In this document: positions 1-6,885 of the stretch, one piece after another
Numbering within the stretch: position 1 is the first letter of the stretch
Layout of the letters: every line of letters starts with the position of its first letter
Assembly (NCBI GenBank): GCA_964582415.1
Contig: CAZOSF010000037.1
Location: 1-24,482, forward strand
Direction: 5' to 3'
DNA length: 24,482 nucleotides
Source: CAZOSF01 sp964582415
GTDB lineage: Bacteria; Bacteroidota; Bacteroidia; Flavobacteriales; Flavobacteriaceae
The notes under the pieces: generated by a model
Seen by the model: only the letters and a program-made list of their open reading frames with translations
The model's database searches: none
Told to the model about the DNA's origin: nothing
Translations under genes and position numbers: made by a program

Positions 1-123
1 CATTTTCCATTGCTGCGCAATGAAAAATGGGCCGTGGGGGATGCTTACAAAGAAAACCAAGCCACTTCATGGCTTTGGTTTCTATGCCCAAGAAGCCTCA
101 AGCTAGCTTGGGCTTCAGGGCAT
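1..123. repeat. Cluster of three imperfect inverted repeats
   Basis: Three hairpin-forming sequences follow one another with no gene between them. Arms 1-12 and 18-29 pair with one mismatch around a 5-base loop. Arms 57-64 and 70-78 pair with one bulged base around the loop CTTCA. Arms 84-103 and 104-123 form a long, nearly perfect palindrome starting ATGCCC and ending GGGCAT. None is followed by a T-run on either strand, so they are not ordinary intrinsic terminators. They lie downstream of the tRNA terminator. I see no open frame here that looks like a gene. They may be remnants of a palindromic repeat element or structured RNA; the function is unknown. Confidence 0.6.
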
Positions 124-154
124 AAAAAAACCAGTTGCGTTTGCAACTGGTTTT
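124..154 (-). terminator. Intrinsic terminator of the initiator tRNA
   Basis: Perfect 8-bp stem CCAGTTGC/GCAACTGG (131-138 and 143-150) with loop GTTT, extended by A/T pairs on both sides. In the minus direction it is followed by seven T residues (complement of 124-130). It begins six bases past the tRNA discriminator base, so it should end the tRNA transcript and also any read-through from pxpC. Confidence 0.85.
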
Positions 155-159
155 CTTTG

Positions 160-232
<73 letters not shown>

Positions 233-241
233 ATGTGGGTG

Positions 242-274
242 CAAATATACATATATTCCTTCATTCCCTCCAAA
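242..274 (-). promoter_or_regulatory. Bacteroidetes-type promoter of the initiator tRNA
   Basis: On the minus strand a TTTG (274-271) is followed after 21 bases by TATATTTG (249-242), an exact match to the TAnnTTTG -7 element read by the primary sigma factor of Bacteroidetes. Transcription would start near 236, a few bases before the tRNA 5' end at 232. Confidence 0.7.
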
Positions 275-303
275 TTATTGAGGACATTCGTAAAAGGGAT
301 TTC

Positions 304-1149
304 TTATTCTATGATTTTCAGCTGAAAGGAACTCCCCGTTCGCAACTGCGACAAGGCATTCAAACTGTTTTCTGCAATTTGAAGTACCCTTGGGTAGCCT
401 CCCGTAGTTTGTCCGTCACGCATCAAAACAAACAACGAACCCTCTGGAGTCATCTGAACCGTGCCCGGCACTACCGGACAGGTAATACGATTCTTTTTAA
501 ATGCTCCCAGATTGGGCTCCAACTGATAGGCCATCCGATTGTTACGGTTGCTCACGGCAAACCAAATGCTTTCCAATGCGGTTTTCTGTGCGTCGGAAAG
601 CCAATCGTACTCGGGACCCTTTCCCGCTTCAATTATTTGGGTTTCCAACGGCGTACGCTCCATGGATTTCAACGCTTCCGACGGCCGTATACGCTGTCGT
701 TCTTCATAGGGTATCATATCTTTTTCCTTTACCCTTCCCTGAGATGTAATAGGAATGTAATAAGACCTGCTTTCCAAAACTTTTGCCGATTGAAAACCTC
801 CCGCAATAGCCAAATACCCCCGAAGACCTTTTACCAATTTTCCAAAAACCAGATGATCTCCTGCCATTACTTTATACGCCGTATGGGTACTGATAAGCTC
901 TCCGTTTAAATACAGTTCAAACTCGGCCCCAGCTATGGCGATGTACCCCGAATGCTCGAACTCCAATTCGGGCCCCATCATGGTGCATTCCAAAACAGCA
1001 GCCTCCACAGGATTCCCTACCAAACGATTCGCCAACTGAGCAGCATTCCTGTCCATACATCCCGACATGGGTACACCCCATCCAGCATAGGCACTTCGTC
1101 CCATATCCTGAACGGAAGTATACAATCCAGCTTTTATCACTTTCATCAC
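304..1149 (-). CDS. pxpC: 5-oxoprolinase subunit PxpC (KipA/AHS2 family)
   Basis: 281-residue protein of the biotin-dependent carboxyltransferase-like (AHS2, KipA) family. With PxpA and PxpB it forms the prokaryotic ATP-dependent 5-oxoprolinase, which opens 5-oxo-L-proline (pyroglutamate) to L-glutamate in the cytoplasm. The N-terminus shows the family signature, with TSVQDMGR at about residues 11-18 followed by YAGWGVPMSG and MDRNAAQLANRLVGN, and a later GYLAIAGGF segment. The length is close to that of other stand-alone PxpC proteins. The ATG overlaps the pxpB stop as ATGA, which fits translational coupling. It is the last protein gene of the four-gene unit, and I see no intrinsic terminator between its stop and the tRNA promoter. 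The alternative name KipA (a Bacillus sporulation-kinase regulator) is unlikely to describe the role in this organism. Confidence 0.92.
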   Translation of the reverse strand: MMKVIKAGLYTSVQDMGRSAYAGWGVPMSGCMDRNAAQLANRLVGNPVEAAVLECTMMGPELEFEHSGYIAIAGAEFELYLNGELISTHTAYKVMAGDHLVFGKLVKGLRGYLAIAGGFQSAKVLESRSYYIPITSQGRVKEKDMIPYEERQRIRPSEALKSMERTPLETQIIEAGKGPEYDWLSDAQKTALESIWFAVSNRNNRMAYQLEPNLGAFKKNRITCPVVPGTVQMTPEGSLFVLMRDGQTTGGYPRVLQIAENSLNALSQLRTGSSFQLKIIE

Positions 1150-1868
1150 AGCACCCCTTCCTTTCTTAATGAGTAAATACCGGTCTTCACCTGGATCTGA
1201 ATAAGTTCAAACTCTTCCTTACCTACCGAGTAAAACTGCACCTCATCCCCTACCTTGGCAAAGAAAGGTGGTTGCTGGTGTACATCGAAAATAGGCACAG
1301 GACAACGCCCTATAAGCTGCCAACCCCCTGGGCTTTCCTGAGGATAAATTCCAGTCTGCATCCCCCCTATCCCCACCGATCCTTTCGGAACCTCGGTTCT
1401 GGGCTGTTCTTTTCTAGGAAAATGCAGCTTCGGGTCTAAGCCTCCCAAATACATAAACCCGGGTAAAAATCCAATGGCATATACGGTGTAAACGGCCTGC
1501 GTATGTAATGCGACCAATTCCTGAACTTCCAATCCCAAGGTTTCACAAACCAAATGCAAGTCGTCCCCGTAAACCGGGTCATAACAAACCGGTAAATAGA
1601 ATTTGGTACGCTGGTGACTTGAAAAATTTCTATCATCATAAATCGTATCGAGCTCCTGGGTGAGTTGGGTAAAATCGGAAATCGGTTCGGGCATCCGAAC
1701 GAGAAGTTCATTATAACCCCCATGACAATGGCTATTCGGGTAGGTAGCCTCCAACACCTCTTTAAAGGCCACCAAATCGAATAAAATGTCCTTATCGATT
1801 TCCATAGGCCATTGCACCAAAAAGGTATCCGGGGTTAGGGGAAAATAAGATCGTTGAAATGTTTTCAT
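1146..1868 (-). CDS. pxpB: 5-oxoprolinase subunit PxpB (KipI/AHS1 family)
   Basis: 240-residue AHS1/KipI-family protein, a subunit of the ATP-dependent 5-oxoprolinase. The diagnostic C-terminal half is present: GFLPGFMYLGGL at about residues 153-164, then FPRKEQPRTEVPKGSVGIGG, and GIYPQESPGGWQLIGRCP. These are the conserved cyclophilin-like domain motifs of this family. The gene overlaps its neighbours by four bases at both ends (ATGA at 1868-1865 with pxpA, ATGA at 1149-1146 with pxpC), so the three subunits are probably made in balance from one mRNA. The separate B and C subunits contrast with lineages where AHS1 and AHS2 are fused. Subunit identity is firm; the assignment as 5-oxoprolinase rather than another AHS1/AHS2 enzyme rests on the adjacent pxpA. 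Confidence 0.92.
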   Translation of the reverse strand: MKTFQRSYFPLTPDTFLVQWPMEIDKDILFDLVAFKEVLEATYPNSHCHGGYNELLVRMPEPISDFTQLTQELDTIYDDRNFSSHQRTKFYLPVCYDPVYGDDLHLVCETLGLEVQELVALHTQAVYTVYAIGFLPGFMYLGGLDPKLHFPRKEQPRTEVPKGSVGIGGMQTGIYPQESPGGWQLIGRCPVPIFDVHQQPPFFAKVGDEVQFYSVGKEEFELIQIQVKTGIYSLRKEGVL

Positions 1869-2593
1869 AGTCCGAGCTGTTTTAAACCCTTTTCAATGGT
1901 CGTTAAAAATTCCAATACTTTGGGATGGTCTCCATGCAAACAAAAGGTGGAAGCCGGCAAGGGCAACCAGGTTCCTTCTGCTGTGAATACACCTCCCCTC
2001 TCCAGAAATCCTAGCAATTGCTGCCAAACCTCCAAGGGATCCTGCTTCAAGGCATTGGGCTGTGATCGAGTAACCAATGCGCCTTCGGCCGTATAATTTC
2101 GATCTAAAAAAGCCTCGTACTGCACTTCCATTCCATGGTTCAAGGCTACGGTAGCCAAGGCGCTGCCATGAGGCGCATACAAACAGCCAAACGAATAGTT
2201 TTGAAGCACCTCAACATACCAAGCAGAGAGTTCCTCACTTTTGGCCAAGTCGTTATATAGGGCTCCATGGGCTTTTACATGGTGGTTATCCATATCCAAT
2301 TCAAAGAGGCAGCGGAAGTAAAGCTGCAGTTGGTCATGCATGCTTTGCTGAAATGCTTCTTTGGAAAGGGAAAGGGTTTGTCTTCCAAAATTTTCCTTAT
2401 CGGGATAAGAGGGATGTGCCCCCACTTTCACTTGATGCTCCTTGGCTTGGGTTAATGTGCTCAACAGCGTAGTGCTATCCCCATAATGACCTCCACAGGC
2501 GATACTACAAGAGTAGATATAGGGATAAATCTGAGGCTCCTGGGCCACGCCCTCCCCTAGATCACAATTGATATTTACGCTCGGTGGTGCCAC
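1865..2593 (-). CDS. pxpA: 5-oxoprolinase subunit PxpA (LamB/YcsF family)
   Basis: 242-residue LamB/YcsF-family protein, the third subunit of the ATP-dependent 5-oxoprolinase. Visible family motifs are INCDLGEG (about residues 8-15), IACGGHYGD (about 31-39) and KVGAHPSYPDKENFGR (about 56-71). Many relatives have ACGFHAGD at the second motif, so GGHYGD is a modest variation. The start is a GTG at 2593-2591 that shares one base with the TAG stop of the upstream transporter (TAGTG). No in-frame ATG is near, and the family motif begins only eight residues in, so GTG is the only sensible start. Gene order transporter-A-B-C resembles the Bacillus ycsF-ycsG-kipI-kipA cluster, which also contains an Nramp-family gene. 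Confidence 0.92.
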   Translation of the reverse strand: MAPPSVNINCDLGEGVAQEPQIYPYIYSCSIACGGHYGDSTTLLSTLTQAKEHQVKVGAHPSYPDKENFGRQTLSLSKEAFQQSMHDQLQLYFRCLFELDMDNHHVKAHGALYNDLAKSEELSAWYVEVLQNYSFGCLYAPHGSALATVALNHGMEVQYEAFLDRNYTAEGALVTRSQPNALKQDPLEVWQQLLGFLERGGVFTAEGTWLPLPASTFCLHGDHPKVLEFLTTIEKGLKQLGL

Positions 2594-3783
2594 TAAAAAA
2601 AACTTTGCAGGGTTTTAATGCTCAAGAGCAGACTGAGAAGGATGACCAACCAGCCCAAGGCATTCTGTAATTTCGAATTTTTATGCAGTCCCAAAACGGA
2701 TTTCTTGTTGGCAATCCACACCAGTAAAAAGGCCAAGATGGGCAACAAAGCCCCGTTGGCAGCTTGGGCGAACAATATGATTTGAATGGGCTTAAAGGAG
2801 GTGCCTAAGGATAGGGTTCCTAAAAGAAGCACAAAAATTGCTACCCCTTTAAAACGCCAACTGGCAGGTGTGTCTTTCCACCCCAAACAATGCACTACTA
2901 CAAAGGCTGCAGCTAAAGGAGCCGTTAATGCCGAAGTTAGTCCCGCCGCAAACAGTCCGAGTCCGATTAACCACCTGGCATAGCTCCCAAACAAAGGCTC
3001 CAATCCCGCGGCCAGATCCAGCACGCTTTCCAAACTGGAGATGGGCAAAGCAGCAGCGGTCACCACAATGGCCATAGAAACCAATCCGCCCAATCCAACC
3101 GCTAGGATAGTATCCCAACGTGCTGCAGGCAAGTCGGACGTACTTTTCCATTCATTTGCGGCCATGGAAGCATGTAAAAAGAGGTTATAAGGAACGACGG
3201 TCGTTCCCAACAAAGCGAGGATGGTGAATAAGTTGTCTCCTGTCGGATTGGGTACAAACAAACCCTTTATCAGATCAAAAATGGGAGGCCCGGTTAGCAT
3301 CGCCGTTAGCAAAAAAGAGACACTCATCACCAGTACCAGCCCGATAAGTAGGTTTTGAATATTCTTCAGGGTACCTATCACCAATAACAGCAATGCGATG
3401 GCCCCGACCACCCAAGGAAATGCTGAAGAATAGCCTTCTCCAAATAATGCTTGGAGCCCTAACACAGCCCCATTCAAATTCCCTGCCTCATAGGCTGTAT
3501 TTCCAATAAGAATAGCCGAGAGCATCAACAGGGTAAGAAAGCCTTTTAAAAGAGGCGATGGTACAGCTTCACGTATCACGGAGGCCAATCCCTTTTGGGT
3601 GACAATCCCGATTCGGGCTGCCATCTCCTGAAATAGGATGGTAATAATAATGGAAATCAAAAGTGCCCATAAAAGGCTGTAGCCGAATGAAATCCCCGCT
3701 TTCGCACAGGCCGTTACGGTGCCCGGCCCCACAAAGGCCGCAGCCACCAAAGCTGCTGGTCCTAATTTCAATCGCTTCTTCAC
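2593..3783 (-). CDS. Nramp-fold transporter lacking the metal-site residues; candidate 5-oxoproline importer
   Basis: 396-residue integral membrane protein with about eleven hydrophobic segments and the Nramp-family layout, including the FQEMAARIG segment after TM2. In metal-transporting Nramps, TM1 carries DPGN and TM6 carries MPHN, which supply the Asp, Asn and Met ligands. Here the equivalents are GPGT (residues 19-22) and VPYN (197-200), so all three side-chain ligands and the TM6 His are replaced. That argues against Mn/Fe transport. Homologues annotated as divalent-metal transporters occur beside pxp genes elsewhere (for example ycsG in Bacillus subtilis). Its stop overlaps the pxpA GTG by one base. 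I infer uptake of 5-oxoproline or a related small acid to feed PxpABC; this is untested. The start is GTG; an in-frame stop lies eight codons upstream (after GAA) and no ATG intervenes. Confidence 0.8.
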   Translation of the reverse strand: MKKRLKLGPAALVAAAFVGPGTVTACAKAGISFGYSLLWALLISIIITILFQEMAARIGIVTQKGLASVIREAVPSPLLKGFLTLLMLSAILIGNTAYEAGNLNGAVLGLQALFGEGYSSAFPWVVGAIALLLLVIGTLKNIQNLLIGLVLVMSVSFLLTAMLTGPPIFDLIKGLFVPNPTGDNLFTILALLGTTVVPYNLFLHASMAANEWKSTSDLPAARWDTILAVGLGGLVSMAIVVTAAALPISSLESVLDLAAGLEPLFGSYARWLIGLGLFAAGLTSALTAPLAAAFVVVHCLGWKDTPASWRFKGVAIFVLLLGTLSLGTSFKPIQIILFAQAANGALLPILAFLLVWIANKKSVLGLHKNSKLQNALGWLVILLSLLLSIKTLQSFF

Positions 3784-3796
3784 GATATGGAAATTA

Positions 3797-3804
3797 CAAT
3801 ATTA
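3797..3804 (-). promoter_or_regulatory. Possible -7 element for the transporter-pxp operon
   Basis: TAATATTG on the minus strand differs from TAnnTTTG at one base and lies 13 bases upstream of the GTG start. No clear -33 TTG is present, so this is a tentative call. Confidence 0.3.
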
Positions 3805-3821
3805 TTCCCATCATAGGAATA

Positions 3822-3836
3822 TTTACTACCTTTAAT
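3822..3836 (+). promoter_or_regulatory. Possible promoter box upstream of the AsmA-like gene
   Basis: TTTACTACCTTTAAT, ending two bases before the ATG at 3839 and identical to the box upstream of the membrane protein gene (minus strand, 23910-23896). If the TACCTTTA part is a -7 element, the mRNA would start at or just after the annotated ATG, meaning a leaderless message or a later start. Confidence 0.3.
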
Positions 3837-3838
3837 TT

Positions 3839-5371
3839 ATGGCGCGATGGGTACGTTTTACGCTCATTTTTATGCTCCTATTGGTGGTTTCCTATTTCGG
3901 AGTACACCATTGGGCAAAATCCCGTATTGAGGGGGCCATAAAGAGTAAAATACCTGCCTCCTGGATGATCACTTACGACGATTTGGAATTCAACCTATTA
4001 GCAGGTGATATTGAATTCAAAAATCTGTCCATGCACCTGCAGGACTCTTCAGCCGTGCATTCGTACTTCGATTTGCGTACCAAGGAGTTACTCATTAAAG
4101 ATGTAAGTTATTCCGAATTAATTGAGGAGAACACCTTGAAATTTAAACGATTTGAACTGGACGACCCTTCCATCCTACTTAAGCCGTATGCGCGTGTACC
4201 CGATAGCCTGCGCCCTGCTCCTACACCCCATCAAAAACTTAAAGTTACCCTCGGAGAACTCTTAATAAAGGATGGAAAAATCGGTTATTTTTCGAAAGCC
4301 AGCGATACTATAGGAACCTGGGTCTCTCGATTCGATTTACGAATGAACGCCATCGCTACGATCGACACCAAGGGCGAAGGGATGCTTCCTTTTGAATTTG
4401 GTGATTTTGAAATGGAACTGGATAGTTTGACCCAACCTTTGGGCGCTTTCGAAAAGCTGCTCATAGAGCAGGTAAAAATTGGCAAGGACTCCCTCCACTT
4501 CAAAAACCTTTACCTTGCTACCAAAGTAGACACCAAAGCCTTCAGTAAACTTTTAGATAAGGAGCGGGATCATTTCAACCTCTACATACCCGAGATGAAG
4601 ATCCTTCATATGGGTATACAAAAAGAAAGTGAGCGTATGACTGTGGCACTACCACATCTGAAAATACAGCAACCCAGCCTTCAGGTATATCGGGACAAAC
4701 TGTTGCCCGATGATTTCTCGACCAAAACCTTTTTTAGTGAAAAGTTCAGAAACCTACCTTTTACATTGAAGTTGGATAGTCTGGAAGTGGTCGATGCCGA
4801 TATTAAATACACCGAAAAGGATCAATACACCACGGAAGGGGGGCATATTGAATTTTTAAAAATGAACTTAAACGCGGCCCACCTAGGCAACGGCTATCCC
4901 GAAGGCACGCACGCCAAAATTGAAGGAAATGGACTCTTTATGAATACGGCTCCCATTACATTTCATTGGGAATTCGACCCCCTTTCTATCAATGACACCT
5001 TTACTTTTTCGGCAGAAGTAGATCGTTTGCCAGCCTCCGATATCAATGCGCTTACTGCGAACAATATGAATGTGCTATTCGATGGGCAAATCAACCGATG
5101 TTTCTTCTCTATAAATGGAAACAACTATCACAGTAGGTATAATTTTAATATCAAATACGAGGATCTCACTGTGGATATCTTAAATCGAAAGAAAGGAAAG
5201 TCCCATTGGTTGGGTACCAAGTTAGCCAACTTGCTACTGAAGAAAAACAGCAAGACTAAAATGGGAAACATCCGGCAGCACAGTGGCGACATTACCAGAA
5301 TACAACACAAGGGCTTTTTCAACTACCTCTGGAGAAACGTTGAAGACGGACTGATACATACCCTGCTTTGA
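3839..5371 (+). CDS. AsmA-like membrane-anchored protein
   Basis: 510-residue protein with one N-terminal membrane segment (about residues 5-25) followed by a large, mostly beta-type region. The segment around ITYDDLEFNLLAGDIEFKNLSM (split here: ITYDDLEFNLLA then GDIEFKNLSM, about residues 44-65) has the pattern of AsmA/DUF748-like proteins, in which amphipathic repeats of the type 'scale, level, feature strand' build a long groove. Such proteins sit in the inner membrane with the bulk in the periplasm and are linked to lipid transport or envelope homeostasis in other bacteria. The C-terminus (GFFNYLWRNVEDGL) resembles the end of Bacteroidetes AsmA-like proteins. It stands alone, divergent from the pxp operon, and its stop codon abuts the stop of the next minus-strand gene. 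The family call is by pattern; the exact substrate is unknown. Confidence 0.6.
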   Translation: MARWVRFTLIFMLLLVVSYFGVHHWAKSRIEGAIKSKIPASWMITYDDLEFNLLAGDIEFKNLSMHLQDSSAVHSYFDLRTKELLIKDVSYSELIEENTLKFKRFELDDPSILLKPYARVPDSLRPAPTPHQKLKVTLGELLIKDGKIGYFSKASDTIGTWVSRFDLRMNAIATIDTKGEGMLPFEFGDFEMELDSLTQPLGAFEKLLIEQVKIGKDSLHFKNLYLATKVDTKAFSKLLDKERDHFNLYIPEMKILHMGIQKESERMTVALPHLKIQQPSLQVYRDKLLPDDFSTKTFFSEKFRNLPFTLKLDSLEVVDADIKYTEKDQYTTEGGHIEFLKMNLNAAHLGNGYPEGTHAKIEGNGLFMNTAPITFHWEFDPLSINDTFTFSAEVDRLPASDINALTANNMNVLFDGQINRCFFSINGNNYHSRYNFNIKYEDLTVDILNRKKGKSHWLGTKLANLLLKKNSKTKMGNIRQHSGDITRIQHKGFFNYLWRNVEDGLIHTLL

Positions 5372-5551
5372 TTACTGCCCCAAGGGCCGAGCATCGAAGC
5401 TTATTAATTCCCCTTCCTCAAATTCGGTAACCAATTCGATAGGGTTACAACAAACTTCACAATCTTCTACATACGTTGCCGATTCAGAAGGATCCAATAA
5501 CATGGAGATTTCTTCCCAGCAATACGGACATTGAAAAAAGTGCTCAAGCAT
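5372..5551 (-). CDS. CPXCG-type cysteine-rich zinc-ribbon protein, 59 aa
   Basis: Small protein starting MLEHFFQCPYCWEEIS and ending ARPLGQ. It has CPYC at residues 8-11 and CEVCC at 31-35, the spacing of the CPXCG-motif cysteine-rich family, which is expected to bind one zinc ion. The rest is acidic (FEEGEL near residue 45). Its ATG shares one base with the tolC-like stop (TAATG), so it is almost certainly translated by coupling as the fourth gene of the efflux operon. Its stop at 5374-5372 directly abuts the TGA of the convergent AsmA-like gene, with no intergenic base. The role is unknown; cytoplasmic location is inferred from the absence of a signal peptide. The linkage with an RND system may be chance or may mean a regulatory or assembly role. 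Confidence 0.82.
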   Translation of the reverse strand: MLEHFFQCPYCWEEISMLLDPSESATYVEDCEVCCNPIELVTEFEEGELISFDARPLGQ

Positions 5552-6885
5552 TAGAATGCTACATTCAGCAACTGACCTGTAAGTTGCAATAATTCCAATT
5601 CGGAAAGTTTTGCTTGGTATTTTGCTAGGTTTTTATTCGTTTGGGCGTTCAGTAGATTGATTTGTGCCTGACGTAATTCCACCGAAGTAATCTGACCGAT
5701 CTTATAACGCTCCTGAGAACGCTCGTAGTTGTTTCTGGCCGTAAGCACATTCTGTTCCAGCATACGAAAGATCTGAAGGCGATTCTGATAATTCCCCAAA
5801 GCATTGGCAATATCCCGCTTCACCTCGGTCTTGACCTGTTCCTTCAGCAATTCTTGATTCTCCCATTGAATTTTGGTGTTCTTATAGGTGGTGATACCGC
5901 GACCTCCATCAAAAAGGGACCAAGAAAGGCTGATGCCTGCCGAAAAACCAGTGGTAGTATTCTGGGTAGCAAAGCCCGTAGGCGGGAAAATTCCTTGATT
6001 CCAACCATAGGATCCCGTTAACCCGATGCTGGGTAGAAAAACGGATGTATTGGCTTTATGGTTGAATTCACTTATGAGGTTATTGCGTTCTGCTTGCAAA
6101 AGACGAACGTTATTCGTGTCTGCCTGCTGTACGAATTCTTCCAGTTTCAAAGTACCCAAAAACCGAACGGACGTATCCACTTCAAACGTGCGCTCTAGAT
6201 CAGTGTTCAGCACTACCGTTAAATCCCGCTTGGCATTTAGCAAATCCTGACGGCCGTTCATCAAGCTGATGCTATCGTTTACCAAATCCACTTCTGCATT
6301 CAGCACATCCAGTTTGTTTACCTGTCCGTATTCGAAGGCATACTTTGCGCGGGTCAATCGGTCCTTGGTATTGGCATAGGTTTGCTCCAATACCGCCACA
6401 TTTTCAGAAAGCCGTGCCACTTCAAAATACACGGAAAACATTTGCAGCAACGAGGTTTCAATGGTTCCCCTTGCTTGCAGTTCCGAAAGGTTGTATTCTT
6501 CCTTCAACCGTTTTACATCATACCATCTGCCCAACCCGTCAAAAAGGGTATAATTCAAATTCAAGGAAGCATTGTAGCGTTCCGTTTCGGCGCCCGATAC
6601 CTCGTTCAAGGTGCCATCACGAAAGGTTACTTCTTGGTCTTCTACCGAATAACTGATGCCCGCATTTCCGGTTAAGGAAGGTAGATATCCAGTATTGAGG
6701 ATGCCTTTATTATTTTCAGCGATTACCACATTGTTTTTGGCAATGTTCACCCCGAAATTGTTCTCCAGTACCTCGGTCATGGCATCACTCTTGCTCAAAA
6801 CAGGAATCACTTGAGCAGAGACCATACTGCCCATAAGTATCCCTATTCCAAAAAGTAGTCCTTTATAATTCATCGCTTGTTTCAT
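5551..6885 (-). CDS. TolC-family outer membrane efflux protein
   Basis: 444-residue TolC-family (OEP) channel. A signal peptide is clear, ending in MVSAQ at about residues 21-25. The mature protein has the two-fold repeat of long heptad-rich helices and short beta segments typical of the family: SLNLNYTLFDGLGR near residue 108 and GISLSWSLFDGGRG near residue 312 are the two equivalent beta-strand motifs. It should form the outer membrane exit duct for the RND pump encoded just upstream. The start at 6885 lies inside the end of the pump gene (23-base overlap). A second in-frame ATG four codons later (6873) gives a cleaner signal peptide and is an equally good start. Substrate cannot be read from the sequence. 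Confidence 0.92.
   Translation of the reverse strand: MKQAMNYKGLLFGIGILMGSMVSAQVIPVLSKSDAMTEVLENNFGVNIAKNNVVIAENNKGILNTGYLPSLTGNAGISYSVEDQEVTFRDGTLNEVSGAETERYNASLNLNYTLFDGLGRWYDVKRLKEEYNLSELQARGTIETSLLQMFSVYFEVARLSENVAVLEQTYANTKDRLTRAKYAFEYGQVNKLDVLNAEVDLVNDSISLMNGRQDLLNAKRDLTVVLNTDLERTFEVDTSVRFLGTLKLEEFVQQADTNNVRLLQAERNNLISEFNHKANTSVFLPSIGLTGSYGWNQGIFPPTGFATQNTTTGFSAGISLSWSLFDGGRGITTYKNTKIQWENQELLKEQVKTEVKRDIANALGNYQNRLQIFRMLEQNVLTARNNYERSQERYKIGQITSVELRQAQINLLNAQTNKNLAKYQAKLSELELLQLTGQLLNVAF

Noticed and set aside
235..909. Plus-strand open frame of 224 codons near the tRNA
   Set aside because: It begins inside the tRNA promoter and runs antisense through pxpC. The composition is not protein-like and the opposite strand has clear family motifs.
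3784..3838. Possible metal-responsive riboswitch or operator upstream of the Nramp-like gene
   Set aside because: The divergent spacer is only 55 bases, with no room for a known riboswitch and no convincing palindrome. The transporter also lacks a metal site.
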